Source of the DNA: Neiella litorisoli | GTDB taxonomy: Bacteria; Pseudomonadota; Gammaproteobacteria; Enterobacterales; Neiellaceae | Assembly (NCBI RefSeq): GCF_014773395.1 | Contig: NZ_JACXAF010000028.1 | Span: 1 to 63,771, forward strand | DNA: 63,771 nucleotides | Reading direction: 5' to 3' | In this document: positions 29,657 to 38,377 of the stretch, in pieces | How positions within the stretch are numbered: position 1 is the stretch's first letter | Layout: every line of letters begins with the position of its first letter | The notes under the pieces: generated by a model | Databases searched by the model: none | What the model was told of the DNA's origin: nothing | What the model saw: only the letters and a program-made list of their open reading frames with translations | Translations under genes and position numbers: made by a program

Positions 29657-29908
29657 TTAAACCTTGGTGTCGATTAAGGTGCCGACCACCTCATCGGCAG
29701 TGCGGATCACCTTGGCACCAGCAAGCGTTAGAATTTCTGCTTTCTTTAAATCGACAACCGCTTCGGTCAGGCTAGTGCTGCCAGAGGCGTTTATCGAATT
29801 CTCTGTCGTTGGCTCAATAACTGTTTCAGCAATGGCCTGAGAACTTTCCGCGGCCATGGAAAAAGCTTGATTAACGATGTTTAAGCCAGATTGGTGAATA
29901 CTATTCAT
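29657..29908 (-). CDS. Small flagellar D0-like (rod/hook C-terminus-like) protein
   Basis: The 83-residue protein ends LTLAGAKVIRTADEVVGTLI, which closely resembles the C-terminal helix of flagellar rod and hook proteins such as FlgC and FlgG (consensus NAKVIxTADxMLGTLL). Its first 30 residues (SGLNIVNQAFSMAAESSQAI) resemble the matching N-terminal helix. Nothing else of a rod protein is present, so it looks like a D0 domain alone. The ATG at 29908 has GGAGGAGG 6 nt upstream; an in-frame TTG at 29923 overlaps that site. It is coupled to the downstream putative metalloprotease. I do not know its function. Confidence 0.6.
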   Translation of the reverse strand: MNSIHQSGLNIVNQAFSMAAESSQAIAETVIEPTTENSINASGSTSLTEAVVDLKKAEILTLAGAKVIRTADEVVGTLIDTKV

Positions 29909-30046
29909 TCTGACCTCCTCCAAACATGGACTGTTTAATTATCGTACAAACAGCGATAATTGAAAAGGTCAAAAAAGTATAGAACGGGCAACTGAATCCA
30001 GCCTGAACGCCCGTCGGAATCACGTTTGGTGCTGTTTTATTGACGC

Positions 30047-30781
30047 TTATCCGGCCGTCGCGCGAAGCAGCCAATCGGTGGCCTCAGCCGGATGACTGAT
30101 AAACGGCGCATGTGATGCTTTGGCCAAAACGGTGGCAGCCTCACCCAATTGCTCAGCCAACGCCACTGGCACCAACGAATCTAATCGGCCAAGCAGCCAG
30201 TATTGCGGTGTTGGTGATTTAATGGTCCTAAAATCAACTTGTTGCAGTAAAGTTAAGCCTTGCTGCAAGGCCTCTGAATCGGCTTGCGGATGTTGCTCTA
30301 GCCGCTGCTTGATTTGGCGAATATCCTGCTTCGCGGTCTCGCTGCCCATGGCCTGAATGGCCAGAAATCGTTCAATGGTTTTATCGGCATTTAAGTGCAA
30401 TTGCTCAGTGAACTGCTGCAGCACACTCGGTTGAATACCGCGCCAGTTCTCAGCTGCGGGAAAATGCGGGGAGGTCGCCACCAACAATTGCGCTTTGACG
30501 CGCTCAGGTTGACGTTGTGCCAAGCGTTGCACCAACAAGCCGCCGAGCGACCAACCTAACCAATAGGCTCGCTCCGGTAATTCTGGCATCAGCGCATCGA
30601 GCCACTCGTCGAGGTCCGGATTGCTGCAAGCAGGCCGACCACCAAAGCCAGGCAAATTAACCACATGGCAACGAAAATGATGCTGCAGCTGTTCAACCCA
30701 ACTGTCGAAGATACCGGCATTCATTCCCCAACCATGAAACAGCACTAGCTCATCGCCTTGACCCGTTCGCAAAATCGTCAT
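30047..30781 (-). CDS. bioH: Pimeloyl-ACP methyl ester esterase BioH
   Basis: BioH removes the methyl group from pimeloyl-ACP methyl ester, finishing the pimelate moiety of biotin. The 244-residue alpha/beta hydrolase has the nucleophile S78 in GWSLGG, the acid D200 in GRLDSLVP and the base H223 in ASHAPFISHP, plus the oxyanion-hole region FHGWGMN. ERFLAIQAMGSETAKQD is typical of BioH. It is divergent from the gntX-type gene, the same arrangement as in E. coli. Confidence 0.94.
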   Translation of the reverse strand: MTILRTGQGDELVLFHGWGMNAGIFDSWVEQLQHHFRCHVVNLPGFGGRPACSNPDLDEWLDALMPELPERAYWLGWSLGGLLVQRLAQRQPERVKAQLLVATSPHFPAAENWRGIQPSVLQQFTEQLHLNADKTIERFLAIQAMGSETAKQDIRQIKQRLEQHPQADSEALQQGLTLLQQVDFRTIKSPTPQYWLLGRLDSLVPVALAEQLGEAATVLAKASHAPFISHPAEATDWLLRATAG

Positions 30782-30851
30782 TTCCGCCCCATACTTTCAA
30801 TCATCCACTTTGTGCAAGCCACAGGACGTGGCACAACACCCAAGGACGGGT

Positions 30852-31610
30852 ATGTTAAGAATTTCTGACTTTCACGCCAAGCTCGGGCGACAAATATCAC
30901 ACCGCTCGCGGCAACTACTGGCCTTAGCACTGAATCCTCGCTGCGTGCTGTGCCAACTTGCCATGACCGGCAATGAATCAGCCAAACACCGTTATTCGCT
31001 CTGCAGCACCTGCATCTCCCAGCTACAGCGCTGCCAAAACAATTGTCGGCGCTGTGCCTTGCCTCTGCCAATGGACCACATCGATTCAGCAACCATCTGT
31101 GGCGAATGCCAAAAGCAACAATCGCCAATCGAGCAAATCATCGCTCTTGGCTGGTATCAAAGTCATTTACGCCACTTAATCCAGCAATTCAAATATCAGG
31201 GTCAGTTGGCCGCTGGCCGAGCGCTGAGTGGGGCTTGGTTGCACCATTGTCAAATTGATAAGCTGCCTCAAGCGCTGATCCCAGTACCAAGTCATCGGCG
31301 TAAAATTCGACAGCGAGGCTTTAACCCAGCCGCTCTATTGGCAGGTGACTTTGGCGACCAGTTAAGCTTACCCGTGGACTTAAAGGCCTGTGTTCGACTT
31401 CATCCGGGAACTAGCCAAATGGGCAAAGATAAAACGGAGCGCTGGCGCCAAGTCCAGCATATGTATCGCGTGCTGCGCTGCGACTATGACCATGTCGCCA
31501 TCGTTGATGATGTGGTGACCACTCAGGCGACAGCTACAACCATTGCTAAGCAACTGAAAGAGCATAGGGTTTGCCGAGTGGATGTCTGGTGCATCGGTCG
31601 AACGCCTTGA
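30852..31610 (+). CDS. gntX: ComF/GntX family phosphoribosyltransferase-like protein
   Basis: The 252-residue protein has an N-terminal zinc-ribbon-like region with cysteines C31, C34, C51, C54 and further pairs, and a C-terminal phosphoribosyltransferase fold with the PRPP-loop-like motif VAIVDDVVTTQAT. ALIPVPSHRRKIRQRGFN is the ComF signature. ComF proteins take part in DNA uptake in competent bacteria, while GntX is a poorly defined name used for the E. coli homologue near bioH. The ATG at 30852 is chosen because AAGGA lies upstream. Confidence 0.85.
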   Translation: MLRISDFHAKLGRQISHRSRQLLALALNPRCVLCQLAMTGNESAKHRYSLCSTCISQLQRCQNNCRRCALPLPMDHIDSATICGECQKQQSPIEQIIALGWYQSHLRHLIQQFKYQGQLAAGRALSGAWLHHCQIDKLPQALIPVPSHRRKIRQRGFNPAALLAGDFGDQLSLPVDLKACVRLHPGTSQMGKDKTERWRQVQHMYRVLRCDYDHVAIVDDVVTTQATATTIAKQLKEHRVCRVDVWCIGRTP

Positions 31611-31683
31611 GTGCTTGTTTCAGTGAAGAGATTAGCGTTACAATTACCCAAGTATTTTTGTCAAGTATTCTAATGAGCCCGAT

Positions 31684-32262
31684 ATGATTGATATTTCTGC
31701 AGATGCGCAAGCGCATTTCGTTAAACTGCTGAGCCAGCAGCCCGAGAATACCAGAATTCGCGTATTCGTAATTAATCCGGGCACGCCAAGCGCCGAGTGT
31801 GGTGTTTCCTACTGCCCAGAAAATGCCGTTGAAGACAGTGACGAAACCTTCCCATATGACGGTTTTGAAGCCGTGGTCGATGCCGATAGCAAACCCTATC
31901 TCGATGATGCGGTGATCGATTATGTCACTGACAAGCTTGGCGCTCAGTTGACACTCAAAGCTCCCAATGCTCGCATGAAGAAAGTCGATGATGATGCCTC
32001 GTTGGTTGAGCGAATCAACTACATGATTCAAAGTGAAATCAACCCTCAACTGGCCAATCACGGTGGTAAAGTCGAAATTGTTGAGTTGACCGATGATGGC
32101 TTCGTGGTGCTGCAATTTGGTGGTGGTTGTAATGGCTGTTCAATGGTTGATGTGACCCTCAAAGAAGGCATTGAAAAGCAACTGTTAGAGCAGTTCCCTG
32201 ATGAACTCAAAGGGGTTCGTGACGTCACTGAACACCAGCACGGCGAGCACTCTTACTACTAA
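31684..32262 (+). CDS. nfuA: Fe-S biogenesis protein NfuA
   Basis: NfuA carries and delivers 4Fe-4S clusters under stress. The 192-residue protein has an N-terminal degenerate A-type domain and a C-terminal Nfu domain with the cluster-binding GGGCNGCS (C149, C152). bioH, gntX and nfuA keep the E. coli neighbourhood. The C-terminal SYY codons plus stop are repeated exactly once just downstream (see the tandem duplication). The ribosome binding site is weak. Confidence 0.95.
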   Translation: MIDISADAQAHFVKLLSQQPENTRIRVFVINPGTPSAECGVSYCPENAVEDSDETFPYDGFEAVVDADSKPYLDDAVIDYVTDKLGAQLTLKAPNARMKKVDDDASLVERINYMIQSEINPQLANHGGKVEIVELTDDGFVVLQFGGGCNGCSMVDVTLKEGIEKQLLEQFPDELKGVRDVTEHQHGEHSYY

Positions 32263-32276
32263 ACTCTTACTACTAA
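32249..32276 (+). repeat. nfuA: 14-bp tandem duplication across the nfuA stop codon
   Basis: ACTCTTACTACTAA occurs twice in direct succession (32249-32262 and 32263-32276). The first copy encodes the last residues and stop of nfuA; the second repeats the stop outside the gene. It looks like a recent slippage duplication that left the protein intact. Confidence 0.85.
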
Positions 32277-32295
32277 GTTATGCTGATAGTAACCA

Positions 32296-32319
32296 ACAAA
32301 GGCCCTTGCGGGCCTTTGT
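32296..32319. terminator. Hairpin between converging nfuA and sulfatase genes
   Basis: ACAAAGGCCC (32296-32305) and GGGCCTTTGT (32310-32319) form a perfect 10-bp stem with a TTGC loop. The U-tract is poor on the plus strand and reads GGTTACT on the minus strand, so efficiency is uncertain, but the place between two convergent genes is right for a shared terminator. Confidence 0.65.
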
Positions 32320-32345
32320 CATTTCTGAGCGCTAATCGAAAGCAG

Positions 32346-35243
32346 TTATTGTGGCCGAGCTTGCTTTAAGGCATTGCAGCGCACGTCAACCTCATTGCCG
32401 CTGGCGAACAGGTTAGTAGCCTCTGCCGCATCATTGGCTAGGTCGTAACACTCTTCGACACCTTCATTGCTAATGTATTTGGCTGAGCCATCAGACACCG
32501 CCCAGCGATCGGTCACCGACTCCTCATACAATTCAGAATAAAGTTGCTGATGACGCTGCGCTGCTGGCGCTTGGGCATCAATATGGCCCAGCAAACTCAA
32601 ACCATCGACATCTTGGCTGCTTGTTGCGTTGCCGATTGCCAGCAGTGTTGGATAAAGATCCTGAATTTGGATCAATGCATCGACTTCACCGCCATCAATG
32701 CCAATGTTGCTACCCGCTGCGATCACTAATGGCACATTCACTCCGCCTTCATACACAGTGCCTTTGGCATGAGCTGCGGTGAAGGGATACGCGCTGTCCT
32801 CAATAACTGCAGCGCCCGAAGTGCCATTATCGCCCAAGAAAATCACCAAGGTATTAGCCCGCGTAGCGGCATCCATCTCGGCCAATAGTTGGCCAATGGC
32901 ACTGTCCATCGCCTCCGCCATTGCCCGATAGCAATCGGTCACTGAATCGTCTTGGTTATTGCGACTACAGCCATCACCCGGTTGCCCGGTCAGATTAACG
33001 GCACTATAGCTGCCCTCTGGCGGCACATGAAATGGCGAATGTGGCGCATTGAATGCCAGTTGCACAAACCATGGTTGTGATACCGATGCGATCCATTCGG
33101 CCGCTTCAGCGGCAACCACATCCGTAGCATAGCCGGTTTCAATGACAGGGTCCGTTTTTGCGGCATCTGCTCCCACCAAGGTTGTTTTTTGCCAGTTGAA
33201 ATAATCGTCAATGTTTTCCAAGCTGCCGGAGTAATAATCAAAACCTTGCGAGGTTGGTAAGCTTGCTTGCCTCGTTCCTAAGTGCCACTTGCCAAATAAT
33301 GCCGTGGCGTAGCCAGCATCGCTGAGCGCTTCGGCAATGGTGTATTCACTGGCATCCAACTCGCCTAACCGACCAGGGCTAAAGACACCGTGACGCAGCG
33401 CATGGCGCCCAGTCAGCAAGCTAGCGCGAGATGGCGAACACATCGGGTTGGCCCAAACATTGCGGAACAACACGCCGCTGCTGGCCAGTTGATCAATCGT
33501 CGGTGTTTGCGCGCTGTGGTCACCATGTTCGCCATAGCCACTGACGTTATCAACGCCGATGTCATCACCGATAATCAGCAGAATATTGACGCTGCCGTCG
33601 GTAGCAATCGCTTGCTCGGCCGTACTTGGCTGATGCGTTCGCACGCACCGCACCCAGTGATCGTTTTTAACAATATCGCCCTGCGGACCGCGATAGTAAA
33701 AACTGCCATAGCCCAAGTCCTGCGACGGCACATTACCGCCATTGCTAGCATCATCTTTATCATCGCTGCGCTGGGCTCCTGCGCCATGAACGTCGAGTAA
33801 CTGATTCATGTAGCCCAGCGAGCGACCAAAGTTAATATAAGCCGCAGCATGACCTCTGCCACCGTAACTAATATGGGTAGTGGCACTCCAGTATGCGCCC
33901 CAGTCGGTCTCGCCTTCTTCATTGATAAAACTGGTGGCATTAAATATCGGATCGATGGCGGCAGAAGCGTGAGTGTCTGGCGAGCGCGAGTAGTCGACAA
34001 TGCTATGTAATTCTTTGATATTCGGCAGGCGCCAATCGTCATAACCGGCAATCGATGCGTGTTCACATATGGCAATGGCATCATCCCAATTGTCCGACTG
34101 AACATCGTTGCGCTGCCACATTAACCCTGTGGCATGGTCACTGACGGTATCGTCACCGTTATTGACGAGATCGTTAAGTCCGTATTCGTCGCCAGCAACA
34201 CAACGAACATAATACGATTTGTTGTTCAGCGGATACCCCTTGATGCGGCCATCAACAAAGTTCACGCCAAACATGGTTTCGGAATTGTTCATGGTGCGGG
34301 ACACGTACTCGGTAGTGGTGGCATATTGGCCATCAATGATCCGTTCGCCAGCCGCTTGGTCACCAAATACCCAGTCGAATATAGGGTCAATGAATGGGAT
34401 TAATCCCGTTGTGTCGGTGCCATTGTAACCACTCGGATCTTCACCGGTGAACGCGATCAGCGAGTATGCTTCTTTGATCGATGGCAACCGCCAATCGCTG
34501 CGCTGGGCAAGCTCTAAGCCCTGACAATAAGCTGCAGCATTGGCAGGGCTCAGCTTGTCACTGACATTGACCTGACCATCGCCGTTGGTATCTGTGCTTT
34601 GCGTCCACACCAAGCCAGTGACCTCATCAATGACCACGGTGCCGGCGGCCGATAATGAATAGTTGGCCTGATTGCCGCTGTAATCAGCATCGTAGCCCAT
34701 GCCAGAACAGCTTGTTTCAATACCGCCTGCCGAGCTAAAACAACGACGTTGGCCGGTATCGACAACCGGAGAACTAACGACAACAGTTTCCTGATTAGCC
34801 TCCACTTGCACTGTGTCCAATGCGCTTTGCAATTCGCCATCACTGACAATCAGCTCGATCAGGTAAATCCCCGCCACATCCGGCGTAATGGTTGCTGTCA
34901 CTAGGGTTGGATTGTCAATTGAGGCCGAGCTGCCATCTGGACGCTGCGCCAATTGCCACGAGTAACTCAACGGATCGCTATCGGCATCCTCACTCGCCGC
35001 GCCGCTCAATGTCACTTCCACCCCAACAGCAACCACCTGATCATCACCAGCATCGGCCACAGGAGCCTGATTCGGTGTCTCCGGCGTTGTTGGCGTCTCT
35101 GGTGTAGATGGCGTTTCGGGTGTTGTCGGTGAACTTGATGACGAGCCGCCTCCACCGCCACAACCAGCAACAGCTAGCCCCAACAGTAACAACGACAGGC
35201 AACTCAGCGGAGCGCTTTTTTTGATAGGCGGGGTGCGTTTCAT
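32346..35243 (-). CDS. Lipoprotein with PKD-like, two DUF1566 and C-terminal sulfatase domains
   Basis: The 965-residue protein has a lipoprotein signal ending LAVAG/C (C28), a Gly5/Ser5 linker, three TPETPx hexapeptide repeats (about 41-57), a PKD/Ig-like domain (about 58-148), and two DUF1566 (Lcl C-terminal-like) domains (about 205-351 and 367-536) marked by WRLPSIKE, WRLPNIKE, YYVRCVAG and HWVRCVRT. A sulfatase domain follows (about 552-955): metal ligands in IIGDDIG, formylglycine site CSPSR (C602-R606), GKWHLG and GDNGTSGA. This would make a surface or periplasmic enzyme that hydrolyses sulfate esters, with the DUF1566 modules perhaps binding the glycan. C602 must be oxidised by a maturase that is not in the window. 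GGAG precedes the ATG. Substrate is unknown. Confidence 0.85.
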   Translation of the reverse strand: MKRTPPIKKSAPLSCLSLLLLGLAVAGCGGGGGSSSSSPTTPETPSTPETPTTPETPNQAPVADAGDDQVVAVGVEVTLSGAASEDADSDPLSYSWQLAQRPDGSSASIDNPTLVTATITPDVAGIYLIELIVSDGELQSALDTVQVEANQETVVVSSPVVDTGQRRCFSSAGGIETSCSGMGYDADYSGNQANYSLSAAGTVVIDEVTGLVWTQSTDTNGDGQVNVSDKLSPANAAAYCQGLELAQRSDWRLPSIKEAYSLIAFTGEDPSGYNGTDTTGLIPFIDPIFDWVFGDQAAGERIIDGQYATTTEYVSRTMNNSETMFGVNFVDGRIKGYPLNNKSYYVRCVAGDEYGLNDLVNNGDDTVSDHATGLMWQRNDVQSDNWDDAIAICEHASIAGYDDWRLPNIKELHSIVDYSRSPDTHASAAIDPIFNATSFINEEGETDWGAYWSATTHISYGGRGHAAAYINFGRSLGYMNQLLDVHGAGAQRSDDKDDASNGGNVPSQDLGYGSFYYRGPQGDIVKNDHWVRCVRTHQPSTAEQAIATDGSVNILLIIGDDIGVDNVSGYGEHGDHSAQTPTIDQLASSGVLFRNVWANPMCSPSRASLLTGRHALRHGVFSPGRLGELDASEYTIAEALSDAGYATALFGKWHLGTRQASLPTSQGFDYYSGSLENIDDYFNWQKTTLVGADAAKTDPVIETGYATDVVAAEAAEWIASVSQPWFVQLAFNAPHSPFHVPPEGSYSAVNLTGQPGDGCSRNNQDDSVTDCYRAMAEAMDSAIGQLLAEMDAATRANTLVIFLGDNGTSGAAVIEDSAYPFTAAHAKGTVYEGGVNVPLVIAAGSNIGIDGGEVDALIQIQDLYPTLLAIGNATSSQDVDGLSLLGHIDAQAPAAQRHQQLYSELYEESVTDRWAVSDGSAKYISNEGVEECYDLANDAAEATNLFASGNEVDVRCNALKQARPQ

Positions 35244-35406
35244 CCGTTACTCCAATTCAGTCGATGGCTACAAGCTAGTATGAGGACGTCAGTGACCGAG
35301 GCAATAGACAAGGTGCCAAAGCTTGATAGCCAAGCCAAACCTACACTTGTTTACAAATGTCTACATTAATCAACAAAGGCCATCAACGGACAAAGCAAGA
35401 AGAGAA

Positions 35407-36738
35407 TTAGATCTGGCGCAGTTGACGAGGCAAGCAATAGGACAAACCAACGCCCCGAGCCAACAAAAAGCACAAAAAGGCAATCCACAAAGCATGATTA
35501 CCTTGCTCTTGGAGCAACCACCAAACCGGAAAGAACACGCCAAAAGCAGCCAACATCATGGTATTTCGCATCTGTTTCGCAGCTGAAAAACCAACAAAAA
35601 TGCCATCCAAAAGAAAGCAAGCAGCGCCAGCAAGTGGCAATAGCACAATGTAAAGCAAGTAATCTTCAGCAGTGCGGCGAACAGGTTCTAAGTCCGTCAA
35701 CAGCGACACGATGGCGGCACCAAACTGCCAAAACACTGCGGCAAATAACATGGCTAAAATAGCTGTCCAAAAGCCGTTGAGCTGAATCGCAACCACCGCA
35801 TCTACTCGCTGTTTAGCGCCTTTGGCCTGTGCCACCATAGCTTCGGCGGCATAAGCAATCCCGTCAAGGCCAAGCGCAATCAGCATCAAGAAATTCATTA
35901 ATACGGCGTTGGCAGCAATCGTGGCATCGCCCAATCGAGCCGCCCTGGCCGTCATAAAAGCGATACACGATTGCAAACACAGTGAACGGATAAAAATGTC
36001 CAGATTCATCGCGATCAGCGATTTCATGTGTCGCCAATGCAACCAGTGCTGGTATTGCCGGAGTCGCTCAAGCATGGCTGGCTGCAATCGGCAAGCGAGC
36101 CAGAGCGCCAGTATTGCCGCGCCATAATCGGCAATGACCGTGGCCGCTGCAGCACCTTGCACGCCCCATTGAAACACCAACACAAACAGCAAATCGAGCA
36201 CAATATTGATGACATTGGTTAAGATCAGCAGCGCCATCGCCGTACGACTGCGTTGCAGACCAATAAACCACCCCATCATCACCAGATTAACCAGCGCCGC
36301 CGGTGCCGATAGGATACGAATATCAAAATAGAGCTTGGCCTGCTCCGCCACCAATGACGATGGCTTCATCAAGCCAATGGCCGCCAACCAAATGCCAGCA
36401 CTCGCGATCAACAAAGCCAAACCAAGGGCTAAAGCCAGCGTTAAACCTTGTAACAGTACGTGACTCTGGCGTGCTTGATCGCCAGCACCGTGCGCTTGCC
36501 CAGCGAGGCCTGTAGTGGACATCCGCAAAAAGCCAGCAAGCCAATAAATAAGTGTGACGACCATGCTACCGACAGCCACACCACCCAGATAATAGACTTC
36601 ATCTAAATGGCCGATCACCGCGGTATCAACCAAGCCAAGCAGGGGTACAGTGAGGTTAGCCAGAATCATCGGCAGCGCGATGTTGCCAATTTTTCGATGC
36701 AAATCAGCACGCTGTAAGGTATTCCAGAACGATGTCAT
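35407..36738 (-). CDS. dinF: MATE family efflux transporter, DinF type
   Basis: The 443-residue protein has the twelve hydrophobic segments of the MATE exporter superfamily and the DinF-type N-terminus IALPMILANLTVPLLGLVDTAVIGH, here given only as positions 17-41 in essence: IALPMILANLTVPLLG then VDTAVIGHL. ATG at 36738 is preferred over a TTG at 36747. In E. coli dinF lies next to lexA and is SOS-induced; here it sits 9 kb away at the far end of the oxidase cluster, 18 bp after the sco gene, and I see no LexA box before it. Substrate cannot be deduced. Confidence 0.85.
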   Translation of the reverse strand: MTSFWNTLQRADLHRKIGNIALPMILANLTVPLLGLVDTAVIGHLDEVYYLGGVAVGSMVVTLIYWLAGFLRMSTTGLAGQAHGAGDQARQSHVLLQGLTLALALGLALLIASAGIWLAAIGLMKPSSLVAEQAKLYFDIRILSAPAALVNLVMMGWFIGLQRSRTAMALLILTNVINIVLDLLFVLVFQWGVQGAAAATVIADYGAAILALWLACRLQPAMLERLRQYQHWLHWRHMKSLIAMNLDIFIRSLCLQSCIAFMTARAARLGDATIAANAVLMNFLMLIALGLDGIAYAAEAMVAQAKGAKQRVDAVVAIQLNGFWTAILAMLFAAVFWQFGAAIVSLLTDLEPVRRTAEDYLLYIVLLPLAGAACFLLDGIFVGFSAAKQMRNTMMLAAFGVFFPVWWLLQEQGNHALWIAFLCFLLARGVGLSYCLPRQLRQI

Positions 36739-36755
36739 AGCAGCCAATATTTGTA

Positions 36756-37424
36756 TTAAGGCAAGGTGATTGCGCGCTGAAAATCACTCAGCAATTGCGA
36801 TGCTTTGACGGTTGGAATTTCGCCCGGAACGGCAACCGGCTTGAACACGCCATGAATATGGCCATTGGGGTTAATCAATACAATCGACGCAGAATGGTCG
36901 ACCAAATAGTTGTCTTGATCGGCGCCATCATACAGCGCATAAGCCAAGCCGAGGTTTCGCGTCAGCGGGAACAAATCTGGATGAGGGCCAGTGGCCGCGA
37001 CAAAGCTAGGATTGAAATAGTTTAGGTAGGCGTTGAGCTTTTCGGTCGTATCTCGCTGCGGATCGGCACTGACAAATACCACTTGCACCGGCAATTCACT
37101 GGCTTGCTGCAGCTTAGGGTAGATACCATTGAGCATGGCAAGCGTCATCGGACAGATATCAGGGCAAAAGGTATAACCAAGGAAGATTAAACTCCAGTTG
37201 CCAACCAGTCGCTGATTGTCGAATGGTTGCTGTTGGTGATCGGTCAAATGAAATGGCTCAAGCTGTCGTTGCGGCTGATAGACCACCAGCGTATCCGATT
37301 GATGGCCATAACCAGTGGCAGTTATTGCCACCTCAGAGGTTGCCGGCTGGCTTTGTTGATAGGCCCAGAATCCAACAATGGCTGCCAGCAATGCAGCAAC
37401 CAGAATGAGCACCTTGTTGTTCAA
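36756..37424 (-). CDS. Sco-family copper chaperone for cytochrome oxidase
   Basis: Sco proteins help load the CuA site of oxidase subunit II. The 222-residue protein has an N-terminal membrane anchor (about 5-22), a thioredoxin fold with the copper-binding cysteines in TFCPDICPM (CxxxC) and the third ligand histidine in VDHSASIVLINP. It starts at TTG with AAGGGA upstream and lies downstream of ctaB in the oxidase operon. Confidence 0.92.
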   Translation of the reverse strand: MNNKVLILVAALLAAIVGFWAYQQSQPATSEVAITATGYGHQSDTLVVYQPQRQLEPFHLTDHQQQPFDNQRLVGNWSLIFLGYTFCPDICPMTLAMLNGIYPKLQQASELPVQVVFVSADPQRDTTEKLNAYLNYFNPSFVAATGPHPDLFPLTRNLGLAYALYDGADQDNYLVDHSASIVLINPNGHIHGVFKPVAVPGEIPTVKASQLLSDFQRAITLP

Positions 37425-37462
37425 GTTAATCCCTTAGTGGCAGTCACTTGCAAACGGCCGAA

Positions 37463-38377
37463 CTAAGCGATGAAATGATCGACCAGAATCACGATAAACA
37501 ACAGCATAAGGTGGACAATTGAAAAACGGAAGGTTTTCATCGCCCACACTTGCTCATCACCAAATTTGAGCCGCACTGCATAATAAATAAAGGCTAGATT
37601 CAAACCGCTGGCGCCAATCGCATAGAGCCAACCATTCATCCCTGCAAGAAATGGAATCAAGCCGACTACAAATAACAACAGGGTATAAAGCAGCACGGCG
37701 GTTTTGGTGAATTCAATACCATGGGTAACAGGCAACATCGGTACATTCACTCGGGCATAATCATTCCGTCGATGGATCGCTAACGCCCAGAAGTGAGGAG
37801 GCGTCCAAGTAAAAATAATCATCACCAGCAACAGTGGGTAGCCATCAATTTGTCCCGTGACAGCGGTCCAGCCGAGCAATGGAGGAATGGCGCCAGCGAG
37901 CCCGCCAATCACAATGTTTTGCGGCGTCGCTCGTTTCAAATACATGGTGTAAACGCCGGCATAACCAACCAAGCCAAACAGGGTCAGCACCGCAGTTAAC
38001 GGGTTAACCAATAGCCACAACATCGCCGAGCCAATCACCGCCAGCATGGCGGCAAATGCAAGCGCTCGGTGCGCTTCAATGACACCTCGCGGCAAGGGCC
38101 GGTGATGTGTGCGAGCCATTTGTTCATCGATTTTTCGATCAACAACATGATTAAGTACTGCTGCAGCCCCAGACACCAGGCCAATTCCCAATAAGCCAAA
38201 CACCACGGGTTGCCATGGCAGCCAACCCTGTGTGGCGACACACATGCCAACCAATGCCGTGAGCAACAACAGCATCACCACATTGGGTTTGGTCATTTGA
38301 TAGTAGTCTTGCCAACTGGCCCGCCCTAACAGACGTTGGACTAATCCTGGGCCCTTGAGAGTTAGTGTTCTAGCCAT
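37463..38377 (-). CDS. ctaB: Protoheme IX farnesyltransferase (heme O synthase)
   Basis: CtaB (CyoE) adds a farnesyl group to heme b to give heme O, the precursor of heme A. The 304-residue membrane protein of the UbiA superfamily has the prenyl-diphosphate/Mg motif NHVVDRKID and a second motif in [17 protein letters not shown]. Its ATG overlaps the end of ctaA by 8 bp and is preceded by GGAGG. It works directly with CtaA to supply heme A to the oxidase encoded upstream. Confidence 0.95.
   Translation of the reverse strand: MARTLTLKGPGLVQRLLGRASWQDYYQMTKPNVVMLLLLTALVGMCVATQGWLPWQPVVFGLLGIGLVSGAAAVLNHVVDRKIDEQMARTHHRPLPRGVIEAHRALAFAAMLAVIGSAMLWLLVNPLTAVLTLFGLVGYAGVYTMYLKRATPQNIVIGGLAGAIPPLLGWTAVTGQIDGYPLLLVMIIFTWTPPHFWALAIHRRNDYARVNVPMLPVTHGIEFTKTAVLLYTLLLFVVGLIPFLAGMNGWLYAIGASGLNLAFIYYAVRLKFGDEQVWAMKTFRFSIVHLMLLFIVILVDHFIA

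Noticed and set aside
31546-32115. Long 189-codon open frame antisense to nfuA
   Set aside because: It mirrors a clearly real gene, has no ribosome binding site and no recognisable domain.
33390-33800. 136-codon open frame antisense to the sulfatase gene
   Set aside because: It is a shadow of the long, domain-rich coding frame on the minus strand and shows no family features of its own.
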